Source: Eubacteriales bacterium
Lineage (GTDB): Bacteria; Bacillota; Clostridia; JANYKE01
Reading direction: 5' to 3'
DNA length: 11,608 nucleotides
Assembly (NCBI GenBank): GCA_025361685.1
Contig: JANYKE010000117.1
Coordinates: forward strand, 1-11,608
Positions 1 through 8,427 of the stretch are shown piece after piece (position 1 is the stretch's first letter; each line of letters opens with the position of its first letter). The translations under genes and the position numbers were made by a program. The notes under the pieces are model-generated. The model did no database searches. It saw only the letters and a program-made list of their open reading frames with translations, and was not told where the DNA came from.

Positions 1-359
1 GCAAATTCGAGATACGGGATATTTTCTTCGAGGGAACGCAGGCATCCGACTCCAAAGCGAAATCCGCGCCTTTGAAAATCAGGTGTGGCCGTTCGTGGCA
101 AAATCAGCGCGAGCTTTTTTATTTTCAAATGCTCCCAAGCCTTTAAATACGTGTTAACGTATGCTTCAATATTTGCAGCGTCTTGAATATAAATATGTTT
201 GTGCACATCCGCAAAATATTTTTCTGCAGGGCGCACATGTGACTCCCGCTCTTTTTGGAGCACTGGGTCATCTTCAACAATTTCCAAAATGAATGGCAGC
301 TTAACGTGCGTTTTCTGTTTTACTTCTGCTTGATTTGCTGAATTCCTTTTTTCTTGCAT
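1..359 (-). CDS. Partial protein of unknown function, downstream of the GH42-like gene
   Basis: This reading frame starts at an ATG at 359-357 and runs off the left edge, so only about 119 N-terminal residues are visible. The start is supported by a GAGGTGG ribosome-binding site at 372-366, which overlaps the stop codon of the upstream glycosidase gene. The gap between the two genes is only 11 nt, so they are very probably one transcript with coupled translation. The visible part begins MQEKRNSANQAE and has a charged, polar N-terminus with no signal peptide or membrane segment. A mixed alpha/beta stretch follows, including KKLALILPR and a Gly-rich RRGFRFGVGCLRS segment. I do not recognise the family. 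Its position suggests a role in the same glycan-related process as the upstream enzyme, but that is inference only. Confidence 0.7.
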   Translation of the reverse strand, partial: MQEKRNSANQAEVKQKTHVKLPFILEIVEDDPVLQKERESHVRPAEKYFADVHKHIYIQDAANIEAYVNTYLKAWEHLKIKKLALILPRTATPDFQRRGFRFGVGCLRSLEENIPYLEF

Positions 360-370
360 TACTTACCACC

Positions 371-3300
371 TCAAATTGTAAGCGTTTTAGCAACCTCAAT
401 TCCCGATGCCACATCTTTAAACGTAAATATCCAGTCGCCCGGCTCCTCGTTATATGCAATATCAACTTTATGACTTAACTCGTTGCCGCTGATAATAATA
501 TTTTCAGAAAAAATTACAGAGTATTTGCCTGACGGCGAATATGCGTTAACCGCTATAACGTTGTTATACGCGCCGACCGGCTTGTCACTGTCGAGCTTTA
601 CCGCAATGTTCAATTTTGTTCCGAGCTCAACTTTTTCCGGCATTACAACATTTACGCCGCAAATCTGATACGGTAAAATGGCATACAGATTGCTGCCGCT
701 ATCTTCAATCTCGTCATTAATTAAGTCGGTAAATCCCAAATACTTTCTCTTGCGTATATCATAAACATGCGACTCTTTTTTAAGTATGATTGTAATCGGT
801 TCCGGCGGAAGCAAAACCGAGCCCTCTTCGCCATACATAACTCCGTCAGAACGCTTGGTTACCCTAGATGAAAGCTCGCGCTGCACGCCAAGATATTTTG
901 CTTTGCCATCCTCGTAATAAACTGATTCCATTCCTGTGGGATGATTGCCTTTTGCATCTTGAACAGATGCAAAACTTTCTATGTTGGCAAGGCCCATAAC
1001 ATTTTTGATTGTTTCATATGTCGCCGTTGAAAGTCCATCCTTTTTCATCGTGTGGTAATCGTTAAGAGGGAAGTTCAGGAAGATTGCTTTGCCTTTTCCA
1101 TACTCGTTGACCGTGACCTGCGGACACAATAGCGAGAAGGTGTCAACATATGCTGCTTCGGCTGTGGTGGTTCTTATCGCAAATTCGCCATTGAAAATAT
1201 CCGGGTTAACCTTTGTGTTATCAAAATATGAGAATCCTTCGACGGGCTCATGCTCATGAGACAGCAAGCTCTCCCATTTAATATTCATGTAATGCTTGAT
1301 TCCGAATACCACATCAAGCGAACCGTCGTCGGAAATCTTGCCATGGTGATCCAAAAGTCCTGTCCTGATATCGCCGACTAAAAACCCTCCGCCTCTGACA
1401 AATTCGCGAATGTTAGCCGTCTCTTCCGGACTCAGTGCGATTGCATAAGGCAGAATAAGAACCTTGAATCCTTTTGACGCAAGCTCGCCGGTTTCAATCT
1501 GCTTTGTATCGATAACGTTGTATTGATAACCAAGGTCTTCCAAAATTTCGTACCATCCCACTCGGTTATCCTCATATTTTTGATAGTGCCCTTCGGTGTA
1601 ACAGGCGTACTGTGACGAGAGTGAATAGTGAACTGCAATATTAAGATGGTCGCGCTTGGCCGCATACAGAAGCAGCTTACCAAACCCTTCGCGCCTGATT
1701 TCGTTGAACACTTCTGCAAGATCCATTGCACTCTTTGAAAAAGTGAAATCAGGGTTGATGCAGCAATACTCCCAAAAAATATTTGCCATCTTGACGTTGT
1801 GGAACAATACAGCCCATGCTTTGTGAGACAAGAACGAGTAACGCTGTCCGTATCCGAACCAAACGCCGAGAACTGTGCCGGGATTCATGAATGACCTGTG
1901 CATCTCAATCTGGCCGCCGGTCATGTACGTTCGGAATGCCGAAACATGCTGATGTATTGAATAATAGTCATAAGCTGTGTATGGAGTTGCAGGTTGTGTT
2001 CCGGCAATATTCATATTTGCCTCCGGATCGTAAACCTGAATCATTTCCTTGATCATTTTATATCCGTTTGTGATTGTCACATTCATAAATCTTCTATGAT
2101 CAATCCATGCCGTGAATATGTTGCGCTTCTTGGCTTCGTAAAATGTGTCGGGAACAACCTCATCCCAATATGCAAAATGTCTGTCCCAAGATTCGTTGAG
2201 CTTGTCAAGACTTTCATATTCATTATGCAACCACACGCGCATCTTGTGAATACAGCTGTTGCAATAGCAGATATCGGATTCGTCGGAATAGCATGTAAGG
2301 GAACCCTCGTCGTTAACAACATAACCGATTGCTCCATACTTAACTATCGGAGGAATGACGCGATCTATGTTTGCCTTGTTGACATCATGAAAATCCTGCG
2401 CGTTCATGCACAGGTGCCGTTCCAAATATTTTTTATCGCCGGTGATTATATATTTTTCTTTCATTGCGCGGTAGTCGTGTCTGTGATACCAGCTTATGCA
2501 GAATCCTTCGGCTTCTGTCCTGGTTTGAATTTTGTTGTCGCCGAGGTAGAGGCCTGTTGAGCCCATCTCGATAAGTCTGTCTCGCTCAAGTTTCAGAAGG
2601 TCACCGTGTCCTCGATTCTGCAGGCAAATCAACATTTCAAAATCTTGAATCTGTCTCGTGCCCGGGACGACCATTATCTCGCCGGATGTGATTCGCTTGA
2701 CCAGATGTCCTGATACCAATAGGTCTGCCTGAACCTTAACATAAATTGCTTGTTTTGTGTCAGCAATAAGTTCGCAATTAACTTGATTAGTGGTGGTGAA
2801 AATTTCTTCTTTGCAAATATCGATTACTCTGTCAAATGCATCGAACAATGATACAACAACCGTTGTTTTATATTTGCTCTCTGCGTCTACAGCCTTGTCA
2901 ATTGTTACGCTAAGCTTGTCATTGTAATTTAAATTTTCCGGAGAATATCTAAGATTGGTGATGTCAGCCGTCTGTGGATTGTCAACAATAATTGTTGTCC
3001 AATCGCAAACCTTGTATTCACTTCCTTCGCGAATTTCCAAATACACGTGAATTCTGTATCGGCCTCCGTATTCGAAAAACTTTGGCATCGTGATTTCCTC
3101 TTTTGAAAGATAGTGAACTCCGTCAGAAGAAACCTTGTTGTCATACATGTCGAAAATTTCGTAACGCACGGCGAAAATTTCACGCAGCGCTTGTGACTGA
3201 TCGTCTGACTGAATTTTTACTTCGAGCTTGCCGGCATTGTCAACAAGTGCAGATGCGATGCTGTGCGTTGGTGTTTTGCCTGAGGCCCAGATCATTGCAC

Positions 3301-4189
3301 GGTTGAAAAATGAATAAAAATATTCGAGATAATTGTATGTAGTTGAATCAAATCCGCCATGCCAATTGGCTGTGAGCGAATCGTCGACGTCGTCCCAGCC
3401 AATATACTCGGCGTGCTGCGGGAGAATGTCGCGGCGATAATATGCAAGGACTACGACTCGACCTTTGCCGTACTCTTTGACGGCAACGATTGGGTCACCG
3501 GATTCTGATTGGATTATGACCTGGGCATCGGCTGTTGCTTTGTATGGGAAATAGCCGACCTCGTCGAAAGGTATCAGGTCAAAAGGTATACCGCGGTTGA
3601 TATAATGTTCCTTAGAAATCCATTTCCCGGTCTTCATCTTATCCAATTCGGGGTTGCGCTTTTCTGTGTCAAGAAATCCGCCCTTATAAAGCGCCTTTAG
3701 CGGAGACAGCTCGTCCAGCTCGGATACGTCACCATACCCTTCGCCATCGAATGGCTGCACCAGCACGAGACCCGCACCTTCCTTAACTCTATTTAAAATA
3801 GCCATGCGGGCTTTTGCCGACATCATGCCCCAGCCTGCGCAGGCCGGAATCACCATACAATCAAACTGCTCTTTGCCGGTAACCGCCGACTCTATGTTAC
3901 GATAATTTAAATCGTATTTGCCATACTCATCGCGCTCCCTTATGAAATCTCCGATGCCGCACCTGTTGAGCGACGAAATATAATCAAAAGTCGTGCTAAT
4001 GTGATCAATGTCCGCGCGCTGAATTAACTCAACGATCTCGCGACCGAATCGCACACTTGGAACAAAGTAGGCCTTAATCGTGCCGCCCACGTAACTGCTG
4101 CCCCAGCGCAAATGTCCCTTCTGCTCGATCTCTGTTGAAAGAATCAAGTCTTTTTCGGGAACAAAACTGCTGTTGTCTCTCATGCTCAT
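371..4189 (-). CDS. Large GH42-like glycoside hydrolase (beta-galactosidase-related), multidomain
   Basis: This 1272-residue protein has no signal peptide and is probably a cytoplasmic glycosidase. Domains in order: a glutamine-amidotransferase/ThuA-like Rossmann domain (about 30-305, with FDCMVIP and AGLVLVQPF strands); beta-sandwich segments (310-505); a GH42-like barrel (515-830); the GH42-type middle Rossmann domain (835-1065, FKVLILPYAIALSPEE then VRGGGFLVGD); and a C-terminal beta domain. The barrel keeps the GH42 zinc cluster: C594 in RHLCMNAQDF, and C641, C643 and C646 in CYCNSC, matching the four Cys known in A4 beta-galactosidase. E628 in VNDEG is the candidate acid/base (usually NEYG), and E762 in GGQIEMHR is the candidate nucleophile. 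Typical GH42 enzymes are about 650-700 residues, so the N-terminal 500 residues are an addition. Start: ATG at 4189-4187, preceded by AAGGAG; a second ATG lies two codons in. Family placement is fairly sure; substrate is unknown. Confidence 0.82.
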   Translation of the reverse strand: MSMRDNSSFVPEKDLILSTEIEQKGHLRWGSSYVGGTIKAYFVPSVRFGREIVELIQRADIDHISTTFDYISSLNRCGIGDFIRERDEYGKYDLNYRNIESAVTGKEQFDCMVIPACAGWGMMSAKARMAILNRVKEGAGLVLVQPFDGEGYGDVSELDELSPLKALYKGGFLDTEKRNPELDKMKTGKWISKEHYINRGIPFDLIPFDEVGYFPYKATADAQVIIQSESGDPIVAVKEYGKGRVVVLAYYRRDILPQHAEYIGWDDVDDSLTANWHGGFDSTTYNYLEYFYSFFNRAMIWASGKTPTHSIASALVDNAGKLEVKIQSDDQSQALREIFAVRYEIFDMYDNKVSSDGVHYLSKEEITMPKFFEYGGRYRIHVYLEIREGSEYKVCDWTTIIVDNPQTADITNLRYSPENLNYNDKLSVTIDKAVDAESKYKTTVVVSLFDAFDRVIDICKEEIFTTTNQVNCELIADTKQAIYVKVQADLLVSGHLVKRITSGEIMVVPGTRQIQDFEMLICLQNRGHGDLLKLERDRLIEMGSTGLYLGDNKIQTRTEAEGFCISWYHRHDYRAMKEKYIITGDKKYLERHLCMNAQDFHDVNKANIDRVIPPIVKYGAIGYVVNDEGSLTCYSDESDICYCNSCIHKMRVWLHNEYESLDKLNESWDRHFAYWDEVVPDTFYEAKKRNIFTAWIDHRRFMNVTITNGYKMIKEMIQVYDPEANMNIAGTQPATPYTAYDYYSIHQHVSAFRTYMTGGQIEMHRSFMNPGTVLGVWFGYGQRYSFLSHKAWAVLFHNVKMANIFWEYCCINPDFTFSKSAMDLAEVFNEIRREGFGKLLLYAAKRDHLNIAVHYSLSSQYACYTEGHYQKYEDNRVGWYEILEDLGYQYNVIDTKQIETGELASKGFKVLILPYAIALSPEETANIREFVRGGGFLVGDIRTGLLDHHGKISDDGSLDVVFGIKHYMNIKWESLLSHEHEPVEGFSYFDNTKVNPDIFNGEFAIRTTTAEAAYVDTFSLLCPQVTVNEYGKGKAIFLNFPLNDYHTMKKDGLSTATYETIKNVMGLANIESFASVQDAKGNHPTGMESVYYEDGKAKYLGVQRELSSRVTKRSDGVMYGEEGSVLLPPEPITIILKKESHVYDIRKRKYLGFTDLINDEIEDSGSNLYAILPYQICGVNVVMPEKVELGTKLNIAVKLDSDKPVGAYNNVIAVNAYSPSGKYSVIFSENIIISGNELSHKVDIAYNEEPGDWIFTFKDVASGIEVAKTLTI

Positions 4190-4222
4190 AGCGCTGTCTC
4201 CTTGTGTGGTTTTCTCGTTTTG

Positions 4223-4251
4223 ATTATACTACACCAAAATAAAAACAACAA
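4223..4251 (-). promoter_or_regulatory. Sigma-A-type promoter for the GH42-like gene
   Basis: On the minus strand a perfect TATAAT (-10) lies at 4228-4223, and TTGTTG (-35, three of six consensus bases) lies 17 bp upstream at 4251-4246. The expected transcript start near 4216 leaves a leader of about 27 nt that contains the AAGGAG ribosome-binding site. A spaced inverted repeat, ACACC (4231-4235) and GGTGT (4252-4256), brackets the spacer and the -35 box. It could be an operator, but with only 5-bp arms it is weak. Confidence 0.6.
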
Positions 4252-4286
4252 GGTGTGTAAGAGGACGGTTCTTTGACATTTCTTGT

Positions 4287-4314
4287 TTCACATTGGAATG
4301 CGTTGTGATATAAT
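4287..4314 (+). promoter_or_regulatory. Extended -10 promoter for the ankyrin-pepF-aminopeptidase operon
   Basis: A perfect TATAAT at 4309-4314 is preceded directly by TG plus one base (TGATATAAT, 4306-4314), the extended -10 form that tolerates a poor -35. The best-placed -35 is only TTCACA at 4287-4292 with a 16-bp spacer. Transcription should start near 4321, giving a leader of about 18 nt before the ATG at 4339. It is divergent from the GH42-like promoter, with about 80 bp between the two -10 boxes. Confidence 0.65.
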
Positions 4315-4322
4315 GATGGGGC

Positions 4323-4329
4323 AAAGGGG
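4323..4329 (+). promoter_or_regulatory. Ribosome-binding site deciding the ankyrin start
   Basis: AAAGGGG at 4323-4329 directly abuts the ATG at 4330, which is too close for initiation there. It sits 9 nt before the in-frame ATG at 4339, which is therefore the preferred start. Confidence 0.6.
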
Positions 4330-4338
4330 ATGATAAAT

Positions 4339-5511
4339 ATGTCAACTAATTTAAATAATACAGAACTAAATAATAAGTTTATGGAGGCGGCTTTGTTTGG
4401 TCGCGAGCACGAGGTGCAGAAGCTGTTAGAGGCGGGCGCTGATGTGCACGTTCAAAATGATATTGCGATTCGCCGCGCTGCCAATTATGGATTTGCGGGT
4501 ATAGTGCAGATACTGATTAACGCCGGTGCAAACATTTATGCCGACGCAAACGCTGCACTGCGCACCGCCACAATCAACGGTCATTACGATGTGGCCGAAA
4601 TACTGATTGAAGCGAGCGACTTTAGAGCATCGTCTGATAATTATGCTTTATTCTGGGCGGCATCAACAGGGCGTGCAGATATCGTAACCAGAATCATTGA
4701 AGGCGGAGGTGACATCCACGCCAAAAATGAAGAGGCTTTGATATCCGCCGCAGAGGCCGGGCACATTAAAGTTATAAACTTATTAGTGAACGTTGGTGCT
4801 GATCTGCACGTCAGCAACGATGCCGCGCTGCGCATGGCCGCCAAGAACGGTCATGTTGAAGTTGTAAAATTTCTTCTGGCTGCAGGCTCTTCTGTTCAAA
4901 GTGAGGCACACTCGGATATCTACTCTGAGAATAATGCTTTATACTTAGCCGCGACCGGCAACCACCTTGATGTGCTTGATCTGCTTATTGCAGCAGGCGC
5001 AGCGGTTCAGGCCAATAGCAGCGATGCTCTTGTCGCCGCGGCCGGTTATGGCTATGTCGATATTGTTAAGCATCTGATTGAAGCAGGCTCAAGCGTTAAC
5101 TCACAGTATGCGGCTGCGCTCCGAAGAGCCGCGGAAAATGGCCATACAGATATGGTTAAAGTTTTAGTTGATGCGGGTGCCGATGTTCATATGAGAAAAG
5201 ACGATGCAATCATATTGGCCATACGATACAAGCATATGGATATCGTCAAGATTCTCATCGATTCCTCTGCTAAAGATAATATTGACATAAATTACACGCT
5301 TGATTGGGCCGTCTCAAATGGCCGTGCAGATATTGTGCAAATGCTTATTGACGCAGGCACAAATGTACGGGTCAATGACGATTCTGCAATGACCATTGCT
5401 GTGACAAAAAATCGAACTGAAATTGCCGACATGCTCAGAGGTGCGGGCGCAGTTTTTTGTCCTGTTGTTCCTGTTGCTAATGATAACCCTTTGGGAGGTA
5501 AGAATGAGTAA
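4339..5511 (+). CDS. Ankyrin-repeat protein, about 12 short (30-residue) repeats
   Basis: This 390-residue soluble protein is almost entirely ankyrin repeats, a fold that binds other proteins; no enzyme domain, signal peptide or membrane segment is visible. I count about 12 units from residue ~11 to ~375, most of them 30 residues long. The consensus is roughly DxALRxAAxNGHxDIVxxLIxAGADVHxxN. They lack the TPLH tetrapeptide and are three residues shorter than the canonical 33-residue repeat. Unit 6 has a 7-residue insertion (EAHSDIY region). The last unit degenerates into a short tail, VPVANDNPLGGKNE. Start: ATG 4339, because the ribosome-binding site abuts the alternative ATG at 4330. The stop overlaps the start of the next gene by 8 nt (ATGAGTAA), so this protein is made together with the M3 peptidase. 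Its partner is unknown; binding or modulating the peptidases is inference. Confidence 0.9.
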   Translation: MSTNLNNTELNNKFMEAALFGREHEVQKLLEAGADVHVQNDIAIRRAANYGFAGIVQILINAGANIYADANAALRTATINGHYDVAEILIEASDFRASSDNYALFWAASTGRADIVTRIIEGGGDIHAKNEEALISAAEAGHIKVINLLVNVGADLHVSNDAALRMAAKNGHVEVVKFLLAAGSSVQSEAHSDIYSENNALYLAATGNHLDVLDLLIAAGAAVQANSSDALVAAAGYGYVDIVKHLIEAGSSVNSQYAAALRRAAENGHTDMVKVLVDAGADVHMRKDDAIILAIRYKHMDIVKILIDSSAKDNIDINYTLDWAVSNGRADIVQMLIDAGTNVRVNDDSAMTIAVTKNRTEIADMLRGAGAVFCPVVPVANDNPLGGKNE

Positions 5512-7315
5512 GGAATTTGGGTTTGACGGAAAACTTCCCGAGCGCAGCGATGTGCCGGATAAATACAAATGGGATTTAAAGGATATCTATGAAAATATTG
5601 ATGCCTGGGATGCAGATGCAGCAAGGGTTCGCGCCCTCGCCGATCAGATTCCTTCATTTGCCGGAACTCTGTCATCAAGTGTCGTCAACCTAAAAGCATG
5701 TCTCGATCTCAGCAATGAGATTTCAATGATTTCCGAAAAAATTTATCAGTACGCGCGCCTCGGCCGCGACATGGACAATTCAGATTCTCTTCACCAAAGC
5801 TTGTCAGATAAAGCAGCACTGCTCGTTACCGAAATCTCAACCGCCGCCGCATTTGTCGAGCCCGAAATTTTATCAATCGATGAAGATCTTCTAAAAAAAT
5901 ATATTTCAGATTCGAGCATGTCCGACTATCGCCACTCGATGGAAAATATGCTGCGCCAAAAAACTCACACTCTTTCAAAAGAAGAAGAGCGCATAATGGC
6001 GATGACCACCGAATTTTCCGGCGTTGCCGATGATACTTTTACTATGCTGAATAACGCGGACATCAAATTCCCATTTATTAAAGATGAGCATGGCAAAGAA
6101 GTTGAATTAACCAAGGGTAGGTATTCACTTTTCCTCGAGTGCAAAACCCGCGACGTCCGCAAGTCTGCTTTCAAAGCACTCTATTCTTCTTATGATGCAT
6201 TGAAAAATACTCTTGCAGCAACTCTTTCCGGAAACATTAAAGCAAATAGTTTTTATTCAAAGGCACGCAAATACGATTCGATTATCGAAGGTTATCTTGA
6301 TTCTGATAATGTGCCGCTTTCCGTTTACAATAATTTGATTTCTGTTATCTCCGACAATCTGCCGGCACTCCACAAGTGCCTTGGTATCCGAAAGAAAATG
6401 CTCGGTGTTGATGAGCTCCATCCGTATGATTTGTATACACCATACATTGATGTTCCGGATAAAAAATATGATTACGAAGAAGCTGTTGCAATGGTCATTG
6501 CTGCAATGGCTCCGCTCGGAGAAACCTATGTTTCGGACCTTTCCACCGCCTTCTCTTCAGGCTGGCTCGATGTATACGAAACCCGCGGCAAAACCAGCGG
6601 CGCTTTTTCATGGGGTTCATATATGGTGCATCCTTTTGTGCTTCTGAATTTTCAAGGCGCAATAAACGATGTCTTCACCATTGCTCACGAGATGGGACAC
6701 GCACTCCATTCGTTTTATACCAAGCGTACCCAATCATATGTTAATTCCCACTACAAAATATTTGTAGCCGAGGTTGCCTCAACCGTAAACGAGCTTCTAC
6801 TAATGAAGTATTTGATCAAAAACACAACCGACAAAAATGAAAAAGCTTATCTTCTCGCGCGTTCGATTGACGACTTCCGCACCACCGTTTTCCGTCAGGT
6901 CATGTTTGCGGAATTTGAACAGATCACTCACGCAGAATATGAAGCAGGCAATCCTCTCACATGTGACAAACTCTGCGAACTATATTACGACCTAAACAAA
7001 AAATACTTTGGTGATGCCGTGGTTTGCGACGAACAGCTCGCTCTTGAGTGGGCGCGCATCCCGCATTTTTATTCAAGTTTTTATGTGTACAAATACGCCA
7101 CAGGTTTTTCCGCAGCCGTCGCAATCAGCGAAGCAATCTTTTCCGGCCGCTCCGGCGCGGTCGACAACTATCTCAAATTCTTATCTGCGGGAGGATCGGA
7201 TTATCCAATCGAAATTCTAAAGATAACCGGCATTGACCTTTCCGTGCGCGCCCCAATAGACTCGGCCATGACCGCATTCTCGAATCTAATCACACAACTG
7301 GAGGAACTGATATGA
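5504..7315 (+). CDS. pepF: Oligoendopeptidase F, M3 family zinc metallopeptidase
   Basis: This 603-residue cytosolic endopeptidase is expected to cleave medium-length oligopeptides. The N-terminal LPERSDVPDKYKWDLKDIY is the family's characteristic opening. The zinc site is HEMGH (H395, E396, H399) with the third ligand E423 in FVAEVAST, 24 residues after H399. The C-terminal signature RIPHFYSSFYVYKYATG, which contributes substrate-binding and catalytic residues, is intact, and the length is normal for PepF (about 600). I chose the ATG at 5504 because GGGAGG at 5493-5498 precedes it by 5 nt and the protein then begins where the family does. The frame is open further upstream, but that stretch overlaps the ankyrin gene. 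The gene overlaps its upstream neighbour by 8 nt and its downstream neighbour by 4 nt, so translation is coupled through all three. No missing key residue was seen. Confidence 0.96.
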   Translation: MSKEFGFDGKLPERSDVPDKYKWDLKDIYENIDAWDADAARVRALADQIPSFAGTLSSSVVNLKACLDLSNEISMISEKIYQYARLGRDMDNSDSLHQSLSDKAALLVTEISTAAAFVEPEILSIDEDLLKKYISDSSMSDYRHSMENMLRQKTHTLSKEEERIMAMTTEFSGVADDTFTMLNNADIKFPFIKDEHGKEVELTKGRYSLFLECKTRDVRKSAFKALYSSYDALKNTLAATLSGNIKANSFYSKARKYDSIIEGYLDSDNVPLSVYNNLISVISDNLPALHKCLGIRKKMLGVDELHPYDLYTPYIDVPDKKYDYEEAVAMVIAAMAPLGETYVSDLSTAFSSGWLDVYETRGKTSGAFSWGSYMVHPFVLLNFQGAINDVFTIAHEMGHALHSFYTKRTQSYVNSHYKIFVAEVASTVNELLLMKYLIKNTTDKNEKAYLLARSIDDFRTTVFRQVMFAEFEQITHAEYEAGNPLTCDKLCELYYDLNKKYFGDAVVCDEQLALEWARIPHFYSSFYVYKYATGFSAAVAISEAIFSGRSGAVDNYLKFLSAGGSDYPIEILKITGIDLSVRAPIDSAMTAFSNLITQLEELI

Positions 7316-8427
7316 TTGATCCAAGAGTAACAAAGCTCGCTCAAAATCTTGTTAATTATTCTGTCTCGCTAATGGCAGGCGAGAAACTTTTAATCGAGGT
7401 TTCTTCTGTCAAAAATGAGTTAGTCAAGGAGCTGATTAAGGCCGCCTACGAAGCCGGCGCGCTCCCATTTGTCTCCGTAAACAGCAGCACCTACAACCGC
7501 GAAATTATTTCTTCATGCTCGGAAGAATACGTAAAACTTATGGCCAAATATTCTATTGCACGCATGGAAGAAATGGATGCGTACATCGGTATCAGAGATA
7601 ATGATAATGCTAGCGAAATGAGCGATGTTCCTTCAGAGAAAATGAATATCTATTCAAAATATTATTCACACCCTGTACATCATGAGCTCCGTGTCAACAA
7701 CACAAAGTGGTGTGTCCTGCGTTATCCCAATCCTTCAATGGCACAGCTTGCCGGCATGTCAACCGAATCTTTTGAAAATCTATACTTTGACGTTTGCAAC
7801 CTCGACTATTCTAAGATGGCCACGGCTATGGCAGCATTGGTAGATATTATGGACAAAACAGATAAGGTTCACATCACCGGCCCCGGCACCGACCTAACCT
7901 TCTCAATCAAAGGAATTCCTTCAATTTCTTGTGCGGGGCTTATGAATATTCCGGACGGCGAAGTTTTCACTGCACCTGTCCGCGACTCTGTTACCGGTTT
8001 CATTTCGTATAATGTACCATCCACAAATGATGGTTTCACTTTTGAGAATGTTCGTCTCGAATTTGAAAATGGGAAAATTACAAAAGCTACTTCAAACGAT
8101 ACAAAAAAAATGAATGATATTTTTGATAAAGATGAGGGCGCTCGTTATGTCGGAGAATTTGCGTTGGGCGTCAACCCTTACATTACAAAACCAATGAATG
8201 ATATTCTTTTCGATGAGAAAATCAGCGGCAGCTTTCATTTTACACCGGGCAGCTGTTATAAGGAAGCTGATAACGGTAATGATTCATCTGAACATTGGGA
8301 CCTTGTCTGTGTTCAAACACATGAGTACGGCGGCGGCGAAATATGGTTTGACGATGTCTTGATCCGCAAAGGTGGTCTGTTCGTTCTTGATTCGCTATTA
8401 TGTCTTAACCCTGAAAATCTAATTTAG
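7312..8427 (+). CDS. M29 family aminopeptidase (AmpS/PepS/aminopeptidase II type)
   Basis: This 371-residue cytosolic metallo-aminopeptidase removes N-terminal residues from peptides. The sequence opens with the family-typical pattern of NLVNYSVSLMAGEKLLIEV followed by ELVKELIKAAYEAGA. The metal ligands fall where expected for M29: E217 in NIPDGEVFTAP, E282 in YVGEFALG, H309 in GSFHFTPG, and H328 with D330 in EHWDLV. The GGEIWFDDVLIRKGG strand closes the C-terminal domain. The E217-E282-H309 spacing resembles the two Glu and one His ligands of thermophilic AmpS/AmpT enzymes. The start ATG overlaps the PepF stop as ATGA, with GGAGG at 7300-7304 as ribosome-binding site. It can finish the degradation of peptides released by PepF, and the two share one transcript ending at the hairpin just downstream. 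Confidence 0.94.
   Translation: MIDPRVTKLAQNLVNYSVSLMAGEKLLIEVSSVKNELVKELIKAAYEAGALPFVSVNSSTYNREIISSCSEEYVKLMAKYSIARMEEMDAYIGIRDNDNASEMSDVPSEKMNIYSKYYSHPVHHELRVNNTKWCVLRYPNPSMAQLAGMSTESFENLYFDVCNLDYSKMATAMAALVDIMDKTDKVHITGPGTDLTFSIKGIPSISCAGLMNIPDGEVFTAPVRDSVTGFISYNVPSTNDGFTFENVRLEFENGKITKATSNDTKKMNDIFDKDEGARYVGEFALGVNPYITKPMNDILFDEKISGSFHFTPGSCYKEADNGNDSSEHWDLVCVQTHEYGGGEIWFDDVLIRKGGLFVLDSLLCLNPENLI

Noticed and set aside
1994..2560. 188-codon plus-strand open frame inside the GH42-like gene
   Set aside because: It is antisense to a well-supported coding frame that includes the zinc-cluster motif. Its translation is Cys/Val/Ile-rich without recognisable domains, and there is no ribosome-binding site.
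4273..4278. Perfect TTGACA -35 box upstream of the ankyrin gene
   Set aside because: It lies 30 bp from the TATAAT at 4309, far beyond the 16-18 bp spacing needed, and no other -10 box sits at the right distance from it. The extended -10 explains the promoter better.
5423..5503. Longer PepF with a hydrophobic N-terminal extension (LLFLLLMI), suggesting a signal peptide
   Set aside because: The extension is the out-of-frame reading of the ankyrin gene's end. The GGGAGG site and the family-typical N-terminus place the start at 5504, so PepF is cytosolic.
4339..5511. Nucleotide repeats of about 90 bp that might suggest a CRISPR or satellite array
   Set aside because: The periodicity is the codon-level echo of the 30-residue ankyrin units. 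The units differ greatly at the DNA level and form one open frame.
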